Assembly (NCBI RefSeq): GCF_024713975.1
Contig: NC_091094.1
Span: 16,711,001 to 16,775,000 of the forward strand
Direction of reading: 5' to 3'
From: Paralichthys olivaceus
Lineage: Eukaryota; Chordata; Actinopteri; Pleuronectiformes; Paralichthyidae
Length of the DNA stretch: 64,000 bases
A program made the translations under genes and the position numbers. Of the stretch, positions 24,896-39,771 are shown piece after piece. Each line of letters opens with the position of its first letter. Positions within the stretch are counted from its first letter, which is position 1. Below the pieces are notes generated by a model. It did no database searches and was not told the origin of the DNA. It saw only the letters and a program-made list of their open reading frames with translations.

Positions 24896-26174
24896 CGTGG
24901 TGTGGAGAGATCAGAGCCGCCAGCGGACCGAGACACTCTGAGGGAACTAAACAACAAATACATGCATGATATAAAATCTCACATGGATCCAAAACTTAAA
25001 TATTACCATATCACATCATATGTGGCAAGTGTTCTATAAGTGTTCAATGATTAAAGACACTTTTCATTGTGAAGAAAATTATTGGTAACTATTAAAGTCA
25101 ATCATAATACATAAAAAGCTTTTGTCACCTATTTATTTCGACCTACCTTTAGATTGATAATGTGTCCACCTAGAGTCGAAAGCACACTGTGGCTGAGATG
25201 GAGTGCAGGTTGGGGATAATCTCTGGAGAGGAGGGTGGTCGTGCTCAGGAAGGTCTGCTGTGCCCCTGTGTTTTATGAGGAGGAAACTGGGTGGAGCTTC
25301 CATGTACTGTGAGTAATTGGAATACAAAGTTTCCATAGCTACAGGTGTAAAATAATCACAACATATTTAAAAGTTGTTCAAAGAAAATGACCAAAACAAG
25401 TGAGGCTATTACATATTGTATTTCCCTTTTGGAAGGAGCCAACAGTCTTAATATTGCTGCAGGTATAGACGGATAATTTTGAAAACTTTAATTCTATTGG
25501 GCAGTATAATATTAATTATACCCAATAACAGGTCATACTGCAGGTTTAGTCTACAAATCAGTAATTATTCTTTCAGAAAATGTCATTTAGATTCTCCTCC
25601 AGCAGTTTTCACCAATGGAATATTTTACACGTGGAAAAAATAGTTGTAGGACAATTTTCACCAAAATCTATTGTAAACATATCGTAAACATTAATATTTA
25701 CATCTCCAGGCTCAATGAATGAGCGTCTCCACAAGCTGACAGAGGCTGTTTTTATCACACTATATCTGGTCTGTTCAGCTTTGGTGATTTAATTCATTGT
25801 GAAACCTATAGACTGCATATATCTTTATATATTACATGTCTGAGACCACGTCCAATCCCGATGTCGTCATGCCTTCCTCGACCAATCACAGAACAGAAGA
25901 GTTTGAGGTCCCACTTCCAACCGGAAGAGAAGATGTAAACAAGATAGTTGAGGAGAAGCGGAGACTTTTTCTGCGCTGTTACCATGAATACGTCACAGCT
26001 TACTGGTTTTATAAACGATCTAATGCACTTGGACTGACTTTGTTTTACGCTTTTTATAGATCCGCCAACTTCCGCGGTCTTCGTTTATGAATATCTCGTT
26101 AGCTAGCTGCTAGCCAACGTTAGCTTCACGGCTACTCTCGCTGCGCTCACGGTTCAGCGGTAAATTAGCCACTG
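24896..26174. promoter_or_regulatory. Shared 5' region of the V2-type receptor (-) and VHL (+)
   Basis: 1.3 kb between two divergent start codons. On the VHL side there is a CCAAT/NF-Y-like ACCAATCACA at 25881-25890, an ETS/GABP-like CCGGAAG at 25921-25927, and a GCTAGC/GTTAGC cluster at 26098-26135. There is no TATA at VHL, as expected for a housekeeping promoter. The open frame at 25836-26090 has no family features and I do not treat it as a gene. Confidence 0.5.
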
Positions 26175-29808
<3,634 letters not shown>

Positions 29809-30857
29809 GACACGAAACTGAAAGGACATTATTTACTTTTGGGCAGCAAACACATAACCAGAAAGGAAAGACAAAATTTAAAAAATAGGATAAAATGGAT
29901 TAGGGTAGATGATATATTTCCTCCAAATAAGACTTTGTTTGATCTGCTACCAGTTTTTCCTCTTCACTCTGTGGCTTTAGCAAATGTCTTCCTCAGCAGC
30001 AAGTACTGCAAGTAGGTCTTTCCTCTCAGTAAGTGGAGCTTGTATACAGTATAAAGTGATGACAGCGTCCTCTGTGGAAGAGCACTGTTTGTTCTCTAAA
30101 ATGTTTTATAAGGATTTCAATGTTTACTTCTAAATTATTTCTAAATATTCTTGTCTTTAATTCACAAGAATATTTTTTCATGGAATCAATCAATTAGAGG
30201 TGAATTTCTGTTCACCATTTAGAAAGAATAGGAAGTATGCTGTGCAACCCTCTGTAACCTTCAGCCCACCCACATAGATGTTTTCAGGACTAGTTGAGTT
30301 TGGACCAACTGTTTGACCAAGAGCTCCACTCTCCTGTTAGTACTGTACTTCATTGACCTCATTCTACTTAAAGTTTTGTACATCTTCATTACCCCCTGTA
30401 GTTGCACCTATTGTCCAGGTTTAATAACTGAAAAGTATTCCAAATGTGCAGAGGCTGTAATATGCTATGGGGGATGACTCGTCATACCTGCTTTCTTCAA
30501 TACTCCCCTTAGAAAACACTATTTTGTTATCTGAGCTGTAGAAAGAAACACTCTTTAGCTTTTACGCCTTAAATCTGTTGGGTTGTGAAGGGGCAGAGTC
30601 TCTTCTAAAGATGTGATTACATTGTCCTCAAGTTTCAAAGATTTTGCTGTTGAACGCTGTGGGTGAGGGGCTTATAGTTTTGTCTTTGTGTTTTTTTTCC
30701 CTCCATTGTTCTTTTAGGGAACTATTTTTAAATTCAGATCTAGCTACTGTATCGCAGAGACTTAAATTGTTTATTTGTGCATAAATGAAATATATACTTA
30801 CTGGTGGGAACATGCTATGAAGAGTATTTATTTTAGTTATATCCTCAACCCTAAAAA
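29809..30857 (+). other. VHL 3' UTR and spacer
   Basis: No coding frame is supported. I see no clean AATAAA until the repeat at about 30855, so the VHL 3' end cannot be placed. Confidence 0.45.
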
Positions 30858-31066
30858 TAAAATCAGAATCACTTTTATTGCCAGGTATGTGAACACACAC
30901 AAGGAATCTGACTCCGATTTAACTTAGTTCTCTTAGTACAAACAGTTAAAACAAACAAACAAACATAGACATAAACAAGAACAAAAGCTATGTACATGAA
31001 AAGAAGCTAAATAGGTAAAAATAAGTAAAAATATATATACATAAATATCTGGCGTATAGAAGGAAA
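30858..31066 (+). repeat. Dispersed teleost repeat (AATCAGAATCACTTTTATTG type)
   Basis: AATCAGAATCACTTTTATTG, then GCCAGGTATG and ACACACACAAGGAATCTGAC, is the opening of an abundant fish repeat. A longer copy is at about 59985-60430. Class not assigned. Confidence 0.6.
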
Positions 31067-31232
31067 TGTTTCTGTTTTGGTGCAAAAAACTGACAGACAG
31101 ACAGACTGACTACAAAGCTATGACATCTTTTTATTTTGAAATACAGAAACACAGTTAAAACAGTAGAGACTAATGACCAAAGCCAAAGTGCTGCTTATTT
31201 TGGAAAAACTGTTGGGTTTCTCTAATTATTAA

Positions 31233-31312
31233 GGTCTTCACCTTCTATGTAAAGTGCCTTGAGATAATGTATGTTATGATTTGACGCTATACAAATAAAA
31301 CTGAATTGAATG
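31233..31312 (+). repeat. L2-like LINE 3' tail
   Basis: TGTAAAGTGCCTTGAGATAA followed by a GACGCTATACAAATAAAA core and a short GAATTGAAT tail is the familiar 3' end of L2-like elements and their dependents in teleosts. Confidence 0.7.
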
Positions 31313-31516
31313 CCAAAAAACAGACATGGCTTAGTTGGATATTCAGAAGTCTGTTTTATAAAGGTATCTCCCGATTGATGATTTAGAAATAACTGTGATG
31401 TCAAAAACAAGAAGTAGATTTTATGGTAAGTTCTTTGTTCTAATTTTTGTAATTCACTGATATTAAGCACATGAAGTTCTCTGGGTTTTTGAAGAAGGAA
31501 TACTGCTGCCAAACAT

Positions 31517-31532
31517 GTTGCTAAGAGACAAC
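31517..31532 (+). promoter_or_regulatory. X-box-like (RFX) site upstream of the unrecognised gene
   Basis: GTTGCTAAGAGACAAC has the two half sites GTTGCT and GACAAC (inverse GTTGTC) of an RFX X-box, with a four-base spacer. It lies about 90 bases before the start codon at 31623. X-boxes drive genes of motile and sensory cilia. Confidence 0.45.
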
Positions 31533-31622
31533 GTAACATAACCCCTCTTTGTGTTTGTGCGAGATGACGGGAACCGAGTGCAGTATTAATAGCAACATGC
31601 AGGAAGGAGAAAAGAAACAAAC

Positions 31623-33263
31623 ATGGGACTCGAGTCGTTTCAGACGAGAGCAGTAAGTCTCACACACATTTATAGAACCAGTTTGTGGATGATGTGACTC
31701 AGTTCAACAGAATGAATTGAGGATAAATAATACTAATGGTCCTTCTCTTTTTAACTGCAGTATGACTTTCTGGCCAAGGAGTCACCCAGCGATGTTTCCA
31801 CATCTCCAGACAGATCACTGGAGCAAAATGAAAACAATGGTAAGATGAGTTAAAGGAAAATCGTCTCCTATGTACAGACTCAACACTCAGGATTTATTAA
31901 TACTTACTAACTTTGTATCCATGTGATACTGTGTGATGTTATTCCCACCTGTAGGTACCAGGTTGTCTTACATCAGTTCCAGCTGCCTTGCTGAAGGACC
32001 AAGGTTTGTACAAATTATCCTTTTAACAAACCTCCACCAAGGCCAGTCCCCTTCAATTCAATCAACCTGAATTACTCACATTCAAATATATCAGTCATCA
32101 ATATCCACGATTTTTTACTTCCCTGGGATCCATGAATTATTCCCTGAGAAATTGCCGAAAATGTACTTGGTAAAAAAGCCCTATTCACAATTTTAAAGAA
32201 AGTGATAAAAACATTCCACCTCATACTTTGTCAAAACTTTATTACTTTTTTCTCGGCCAGTATCCCATCTATTTACTAAGTTTCTTTAAAAATCCATTCA
32301 GTAGTTTTTGTATAATTCTGCTTAAAAAATCTCACAAATCAATGGACGGGTGAAAACATTACCTCCTTGGTGCAGGTAATCAAATAAAACTGGAGCACAG
32401 TACAAACAGAGATCTGTTACCAAGGAACATTGGTCTTTAAATTGGTTTCATTATGTACCCTAGTGTATGAATCAAACCACGCTGCCAGCAGCCTGTTACC
32501 TGCTCTGACTCAGGACGAACCTGCAGCTCTTGTTCACATCCCCTCCACAGTGCGAGCCTACGGTAGGTCCCACATTAACCAGAGTTTAAATATTTATGTT
32601 TGATTTTCTTCCGAGTGGTTTCACTATCACATGTTCCTCTGTAGGCATCAACCATGAAAAAACCTCACCTCAAAACATGCCCCAGTACAGGAACATGTTC
32701 AATAACCGAGCCAGGATGGGATTCTGCTACTGGATCGTGGAGAGGAAGGCTCCAACTTGTAAGTAACGATCCAAGCTTTGTGCGTGTATCACCTATAGGT
32801 GAATGTGTGAGTGAGAGCACTGAGAGCCATAAATATCATATTCCTGATTCTGCTGCTCAGCATTCCCCCTGTACACTTAAAGTTTTACAGCTTACAGTTA
32901 AAAGAGGCTTAGACATCCCTCCTCACCCTGTCCTCCAGTCAAACTTTTTGAACAGCAGGACCGACCTTTGTATTTTATTTTAATTTTTGAGTAAAGTAGT
33001 GATTGAGTGTCATGATCAAAATCTGCTGAATCTATATACATAATAATCACCAAGCTCTGCATTTCATAAAATGCATGTCAACACTTCTTAACTGTGTCAC
33101 AAGCAGTGTTTATAAAGGACAACTATGCATGTTGCATTGTACAGAATAGAATAACTTGCCTACCTTAATGGCCAGAACACAGATGAATCTTTATTCCCTC
33201 TTCACAGGTAAAGGACACAGCTTTGGTGCCTACAAGACCTTTTTGGGATTACCAAAAGTCTGA
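31623..33263 (+). CDS. Unrecognised small six-exon gene (about 133 residues)
   Basis: I infer a gene from splice sites and phase: 31623-31652, 31761-31839, 31955-32003, 32489-32562, 32645-32758 and 33208-33263 (TGA). It is followed by AATAAA at 33374-33379. I do not recognise the protein. It starts MGLESFQTRA, has a Ser-rich middle (SPSDVSTSPDRSLEQNENNG) and a conserved-looking C-terminal half: VRAYGINHEKTSPQNM, YRNMFNNRARMGFCYWIVER, and the end GAYKTFLGLPKV. It has no signal peptide and no membrane segment. Aromatic and Arg-rich short repeats of this kind, plus the X-box-like promoter, would suit a small ciliary or sperm-tail microtubule protein, but that is a guess. The weakest join is exon 4, whose acceptor is a poor NAGNAG (CCAGCAG) with little pyrimidine tract. 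In human this position, between VHL and TATDN2, holds IRAK2, which this is not. Confidence 0.6.
32031..32380. mobile_element. CCTCCACCAAGG-family MITE, copy 2
   Basis: It begins CCTCCACCAAGGCCAGTCCC and ends CATTACCTCCTTGGTGCAGG, an imperfect inverted pair. The interior has ATCCATGAATTATTCCCTGA and CCATTCAGTAGTTTTTGTAT. It lies in an intron of the unrecognised gene. Confidence 0.75.
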
Positions 33264-33614
33264 TGAGGGTTACTCATATTCTTTAAACCTTCTGTCCAGA
33301 TCTGAGGTTATTATGATGAATGTACACAGTTAAAAAGTTGTCAACAATGATGTGCACTTTGTCAGTTTGAAAGAATAAACTTCAATAAATCAGATTCCCT
33401 GCAATAATGTGTTTACAATTATTTGCATACAGTATAAAATGTGTGGTATATCTAGTGTTTGCTAAAAGCTATGGACATATCAATGGATGCATACACTGTC
33501 TAACCAATCACTTTGAGCTGCAAGGTTATTTCCCTGCAGAAATCCATATAGTCCTATTGTTATTATGATTATAGGCACACTATGTGTAGCTTTTGGCATA
33601 TAGGGCATGATGGG

Positions 33615-33895
33615 CCACTATTTCAGTGTGTTAGTGATCACTTTAAATCCTGTGTTAAAACATACTTTTATCAGAGAGCCTTTCCTGATTTTACCTGAAT
33701 TTTAATTCTATTTTATCAAATTTATTCTTTAAAAAAATCATTTAATGTCTTTTAGAGTTCTTTCAAATGAATATTGTCTGTTAATATTTGTGATTCCTTA
33801 ATTTTTGCTGTGCTCATGATTTTATGACTTGCTGCCCTTGTAAAGCACTTTGTAACTTAAATTTTCAAAAGTGCTCGATAAATAAAGTTATTCTT
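33615..33895 (+). repeat. L2-like LINE 3' fragment
   Basis: The 3' part (GTAAAGCACTTTGTAACTTA, then AAAAGTGCTCGATAAATAAA) is an L2-like tail. The preceding bases (CTTTTATCAGAGAGCCTTTC) resemble the end of a decayed reverse-transcriptase frame. No open frame remains. Confidence 0.6.
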
Positions 33896-34502
33896 TTTTG
33901 TATTATTATTATTTAGGTTGAATGAAAAGGAAATGTTTTGAGAAGACCCTTATTGACTTACAGTCCTTTTAATGCAGGCCTCAGTCCCATATTCTAAGTG
34001 TTGCCCCCCACATCATGACTTGAAATTAAAGTGAATAAAATAAAATAAAACTGTAAATCAGACTATTTGACAATAAATTTCACCATGCCAGATTATTTGC
34101 TGACTTGGATAATGTGAAAAAGAGTATTTTGACACAGACATTTTTGAACAGTCAACACGAGATGGACATAGTCAAGCAGGACTGAGATGCACAATAATTA
34201 TTATAAATGGGTAAGATTGGTTAAAACCAAACAAAACACATTGCCATCGTCAATTAGATCATTTCTGAATGAGCAGGAGATCACTCAAGTTGTGATTAAA
34301 CTGTGATACACATCCATATGTACAACACTTCAGTCCGGCATCAGTTGTAGCTATATAAAGGTTTCTGACTACTTTACTTTATATTTTATTTTATACCTCA
34401 ATAAATACATTAAGATGGAATTGGACATGAGCAGACTCACAGGACAAACTATTTATTTTTTCATTTAGTTAGCTATTTGTTTCTTTATCTATTTCAGAAG
34501 AG

Positions 34503-34528
34503 ACACACACACACACACACACACACAC
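34503..34528. repeat. (CA)n microsatellite before TATDN2 exon 1
   Basis: Thirteen CA units directly upstream of the inferred first exon. Confidence 0.95.
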
Positions 34529-34529
34529 G

Positions 34530-37500
34530 TTGACTTCTTCTCACCGGAGCTCCTCTTCGTCACTGTGACGCATCAGCTGCACCTGAGAGGTAACTTCTCT
34601 GCTCTTCATCATCACCTGTTGAATTTATTCCGTTAGAAACATCACCAGTGAGCTGTGTGTGATATAAATAGTTGGAAAGTCTCTGTGAAGCCTCCGACAT
34701 GAGCCAACTACAGTATTTACTCCATGAGCTGCTTTTTAAAACACGTGGAAAACGGCTAATGCTAGCAGTTAGCCAGTTGATTGGCTAGAGTAGAGATGCT
34801 AAGCTAAAGGCCTCATTTGTCCCTATAACGTCACTGGTGTGTCAGACTAAGGTTCTGCTGCATCTCACGCCCGAAGTTTGATAAAAAAATTAAACTTTAC
34901 ATTTAATTGTGCACTGTATTGGTGTTTAAATTTGATTTACACCACTGTGGTGTTGTGAATCTGATATAGCTTGGGGCTAATCGTATGCTGTGTAGTAGAG
35001 AGGTCATTCAAGGGCTGGGCGATATAATAATAATAATCATCATCACAAAACAGATGTGAGCAACAAGACACAAGATTTGAAAACATATTAATATAATGTG
35101 TGTGTACTGTGCGAGCACAGTGAAGAGGTGAAACACAGTAGATCTGGTTCAGATGTGTAAAATGTTTTACTGTTTGTCATTGTCTGCTACTAAAGAAGAG
35201 TTTAAAATCACCATCCTCTCTGGAGCAAAAATCAGCCTTGGAACTTGAAAGAAATGATGTGACATTTATTGTGATAATTATCGATATCAACTGACATTCA
35301 GTTCTTTATTCTTACATACTTGTTGGGCATATCTCTCAGCCCTGTGTCGTTCCATGACAGAGAAATCTGGCATGCTGTAACGTGTGGAACCAAAATGTCT
35401 CCAATTATTGAAACTGGTGAAAGTGAGCTTATAATGTCATCAAGACCTCCAGAAGGTTTCATCACATCACTAACTCCTCACAATGTGGTTGAACAGCAGA
35501 TAGTCATCAGTGCATGGTCAGGCACATGTAAATTAACAAAGTGTCCCAGGCCTCTAGGTAGTTCGCTCAAAGAAATATAACATGGGTGGAATCCAGATTT
35601 TTAAGGTATGAAATTACACATGCGATTTGGGTTCCATGGCTCTCTTATGTAGCCAAATCAACACGTCAACTTTCATCAATATCTGTGGTGGTGTGGACCA
35701 AAAGTATGATGATTTGACACCAAATGACCCTGTAGCCATGGTCAGTTGATGAAAATGGTGTATTAAGGCAGCACATGACCAGAACACTATTTAGGGATTT
35801 GGAAATAAAGCAGGACCCCCTTGAAGCACTCATCTTGTCAGTTGATATTGTGCATTCATAGAGCATATGCCCAGACCAAATCAGTTAATTTAGTTACAAC
35901 AAAGCCATGGCCAAACATTGGACATGGAGTTTTAAGTCCATGAAGATAAGGAGGCTGTCAGCTGCTGTGCACAGTTAGTACCTCTATGAATATAGTAATG
36001 ATAATAACTTGATCTGAGAAGCTTGCTTAAACAAAGGACACAACCGACTGGAATAAATTATGCAGTTAAAAAAATAGTAGAAAGTATAAATGAAATCATA
36101 TATAATGTGAAAATATATAAAAATAATTAATCGTTGATCAACAAAAGTTACAGATTGTGAACGTAGTAACAACAACAATGTTCTTATCTACTTTTTTTGC
36201 AGAAAATTCCACAGATATCATATATTAATTGAGTAAATACTGCATTTTCATCTTTCACCCTGTTGCTTGCAGGATTTGCTTCATGTTCATACAGAGGTGT
36301 TAATTCATTTCATTTTTATTTTTATATTTAATTAAGATCATAAACATGGACAGCAGCAGAAAGAAGTTGACGTTCAAGTGGCGACGAACAGCAGTCACCT
36401 CACCTGCACATCTTGAGAGGAGAGAAGCTGGCTCAGCCACACCATCGCGCTGGGATAAGTCACCAAATGAAGATTCAAACACTTCATCCCACAGTGAATC
36501 TCCAGGGTCTGAGGGCTTTAGAGAACTAAGTCTGGACACCCCCAAGAGAAAAGCAGAGTTGCTTGATAAAAGTGTTTCCTCTTTGGGAAAAGATAAACTG
36601 AGGAAGCTGTCCAGAAGAAATTATGAGACATTCACAACTTCAAAGGTAAATGTTAACTTGAACGTTTGCTCTGCTCATTGACTCCTATGTGCTTTCTCAT
36701 GCATAATGTTCAGAAGTGATGTGTTGATTTGTCCCGTCGCACATAAACCATCAGGAAAAACCTATGGACAACCCACCCAAGCACCTGAAATCCACAGACG
36801 ACCAGCAGGTGTCCCCACCTCCATCACACTCATTTATCCTCAAGAAGAGAGAGAGGACATCCGAAGAGGGATCGAAGGCCATCTACAGGATGGCAATGTT
36901 AGCTGCTCTTGACGGCACAAATGCAAGACCTGGCAGCCCTTCTAACGTCCCGAAGACTGAAGCTTACTGCCTGTCTTTGCCACATGTTCCTTCACCAGTG
37001 AAGACTGAAGTGCAGAGTCCGGCATCACTTGACAGAACTGTCGTTGATATTAACTGCGCAAAATCTGAAGACATCAGTACTCTCCAAGAAGATCAGTGGT
37101 CCCCCCCTCAGATGTGTGAGGACACAGAACCCCCAGGTTACACCTCTGATCGGAAAACCGATGAACGGGTGAGTCATCTAACATCTGACAACTCTTTTCT
37201 TGTAGTTTTGCTTTGTAGGTTTTGATCATTTAGTGATGAAACTATTCGTACTGAAGCCAGAACAGTCAGGATAATTATCCACTGAGGATTAAATGCGAAA
37301 TGGAGAAGAGTGTTTTTCTCTCTTTAACAATGTGAGACAGGGCGATTTTTATTATTTTTTTACATTTTCACTGAATTAATTCATGAAAAAAAATCTGGCA
37401 TGTTTAAGAGACGTGTGTTTATAACTGTGTGCATTTTGATGCAGCTTGATTGAGTTCAAGGGGACTGATGAGCCTTAGCAGAAGGTATGGCTTTACTGCG

Positions 37501-39771
37501 TGCCACTCTAGTTTGTAATGTTTTCCACTATTTTGTTATGTTTCCCAGCGTGTTGTGCTGGAAGGAGAGGATTCACCTGGGAGGTCTGTTGCTCAGGACT
37601 CTGTGTTTGTCAAGATGACCTCTCAAGATACAGAAAATGAGCCAGAAGACGATTGTGAGTCGTCCCTTCCTACTCTGGAGTATATCCCAGATTCTTCGGG
37701 TTGTTTCATGACTCATCAGGAGGGCTCCTCTGAACACCAGAGTCCTCCAGCATATCTTCAGGGATCTACTGCGTCCCCTTTCTCCTTAATGTCCACTCAT
37801 GAAACCAGTGAAGCTACTGAGGACATGGAGACTTTCTCATTGCCACAGAGGACAGTTTTTATCTCCTCTAAGCAGCTGCAACCACCAAACACTGGCCCTT
37901 CAAAGGCGCCCAGAGTTGTGACTGAGACTTTCCGCTCCTGCAGCATGAATGAACCCTTTGCTTACTCAAGATCAACTACACGCAGGCAGTCAGACACTGG
38001 CTCTAACATTCATTACCCCCCTTACTCTTTTACTCATGGTGGCACTCCCAAGAGAAGATTTTCCCTGGGGGCAGAATCTGCGTGCACCAGTTCCCCCAAC
38101 CTGGACAGTCAGGTTGGTTTCATAGACACACACTGCCATATAGACATGCTCTACGGAAAACTTGGCTTCCGTGGAGCGTTCAGCTGTTTTCGAAGGCTGT
38201 ACCAGAGCAGCTTCCCTTCAGAGTACAGAGGCTGTATTGCCGACTTCTGCAACCCTCGGATCATGGTGAAAGAGGCCCTGTGGGAGGGTTTGCTGAATGA
38301 AGACATGGTATGGGGGGCCTTTGGGTGCCACCCACACTTTGCCAAGGAATACTCAAATGTCCATGAACGCAACATACTGATGGCTATGCGACATCCAAAA
38401 GCTGTGGCATTTGGTGAGATGGGGCTGGACTACTCGCACAAAAACTCAACTAATACCTCCAAGCAAAAAGAGGTGCGTACCAAACTAATCTAAATCATTT
38501 TGTCATCCACTAACAGTTTGTGTTGACCTAGTTAGGCATGTATTATCATTTTTCAAGTGCTCTGACCTGTATTGTTTAAAGGAATAAATATAATTTGTTG
38601 TTTTTTTTCTCTGCTTCTCTGAGAAGGTGTTTGAGCGTCAGCTGCGTTTGGCCGTGGCCATGAAGAAGCCGCTGGTGATCCACTGCAGAGACGCCGATGA
38701 CGATCTACTGGTCATCATGAAGAAGTGTGTTCCTCGAGAATATAGAATTCACAGGTGTGTGCTGTGGAAGATAAACTTGTTATTCTCATTTTATTTTACA
38801 TTAACTTCTGCATTAACATGAATTATGTTCTATTTACATTTATAATCCTCCCCCTTATAGAATTAAACCCCATTTTTGACATCATTTATTTGCACTTTTT
38901 CTGCCACATCTAGGAGTGTAATTTATTAATCTCCCTCTATGACTTAAAGTGTTGCACATTTAATCAGAGAATTTTCTCTCTTGCTTCATTGCGCTGTCTC
39001 CAGACACTGCTTCACAAACAGTTATCCAGTGATCGAGCCCTTCCTGACAGAGTTCCCCAACTTATACGTGGGCTTCACAGCCTTGATCACGTACTCCCGT
39101 GCCACCGCGGCCCGAGATGCTGCCCGCCAGATCCCTCTGGACCGCATTGTGTTGGAAACAGATGCGCCTTACTTCCTGCCAAGACAGGTCTGTCCAAAAC
39201 ACTACTTCAGTGTCATTCAAAATAAGTAGGCTTTTCCCCAACTGTTAATATTGATAATAACTCTAAATTATTTAATTTCATTGAATTAAATCACATTGAC
39301 TGTAATATTGATGTTTTGTGTTTTATATATTTATTTCAATTATTTGTTTCTCGTGCGATTAAAAACATATTGGGAATCTTTTTGTCATGAGATGCTACTA
39401 ACTTAAAAATATTTGCCATATAGACATGCTCTATATGGCAAATATAGTTAGTCTTGGTTTTAAGAAGGGACAGAGACAAGATATATTGATATATCTTTGT
39501 GATTATTGGCAATATCAACTGTTTGCCACCTATTAACCAAAAACTTCTGGATGAATTGAAACAACTGGTACATTTAAACCAGGGAGTAAATTATGATTGC
39601 ATACATATGAGTGTGTTTCACTGTTAACAGGTGAGTAAAGATGTCTGTCGGTTTTCACATCCTGGAATGGGGATCCACACTCTGCAGGAGCTGAGCCTGT
39701 TGAAGGGAGAAGACGTGGCCACCGTTCTCTCCACAGTCCGAAACAACACCACTCAACTGTACGGAATCTGA
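34530..39771 (+). CDS. tatdn2: TATDN2, TatD-family nuclease with long disordered N-terminus
   Basis: An inferred non-coding exon ends at 34589. Coding exons are 36346-36645, 36755-37168, 37549-38472, 38627-38754, 39004-39187 and 39631-39771, giving 696 residues (human 761). Roughly the first 440 residues are Ser/Pro/Glu-rich and low in order. The C-terminal TatD domain starts at [12 protein letters not shown], and the metal ligands of the TIM-barrel hydrolase can be seen: the HxH in THCHID, Glu in GEMGLDY, His in LVIHCRDAD, His in RHCFTNS and Asp in [11 protein letters not shown]. TatD enzymes are Mg-dependent DNA or RNA exo- and endonucleases; human TATDN2 has been linked to R-loop RNA cleavage. 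All active-site residues are kept, so it is probably active. ATTAAA at 40175-40180 is the likely poly(A) signal. It is tail to tail with ghrelin. Confidence 0.96.
34590..36345 (+). other. TATDN2 intron 1 and leader
   Basis: It starts with a donor (GAGAG then GTAACT) and carries a GCTAGC/TTAGCC cluster at 34754-34807. An 86-codon open frame at 35320-35580 lacks splice context and known features; I do not call it. An acceptor at 36271-36272 would begin exon 2 about 70 bases before the start codon. Confidence 0.5.

Noticed and set aside
24567-24941. 124-codon plus-strand frame over the receptor gene
   Set aside because: It is the antisense shadow of the GPCR exon.
25836-26090. 84-codon frame upstream of VHL
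   Set aside because: It overlaps the VHL promoter elements, has no recognisable domain and is better explained as promoter DNA.
35320-35580. 86-codon frame in TATDN2 intron 1
   Set aside because: No splice partner, no motif and no codon pattern like the neighbouring genes.
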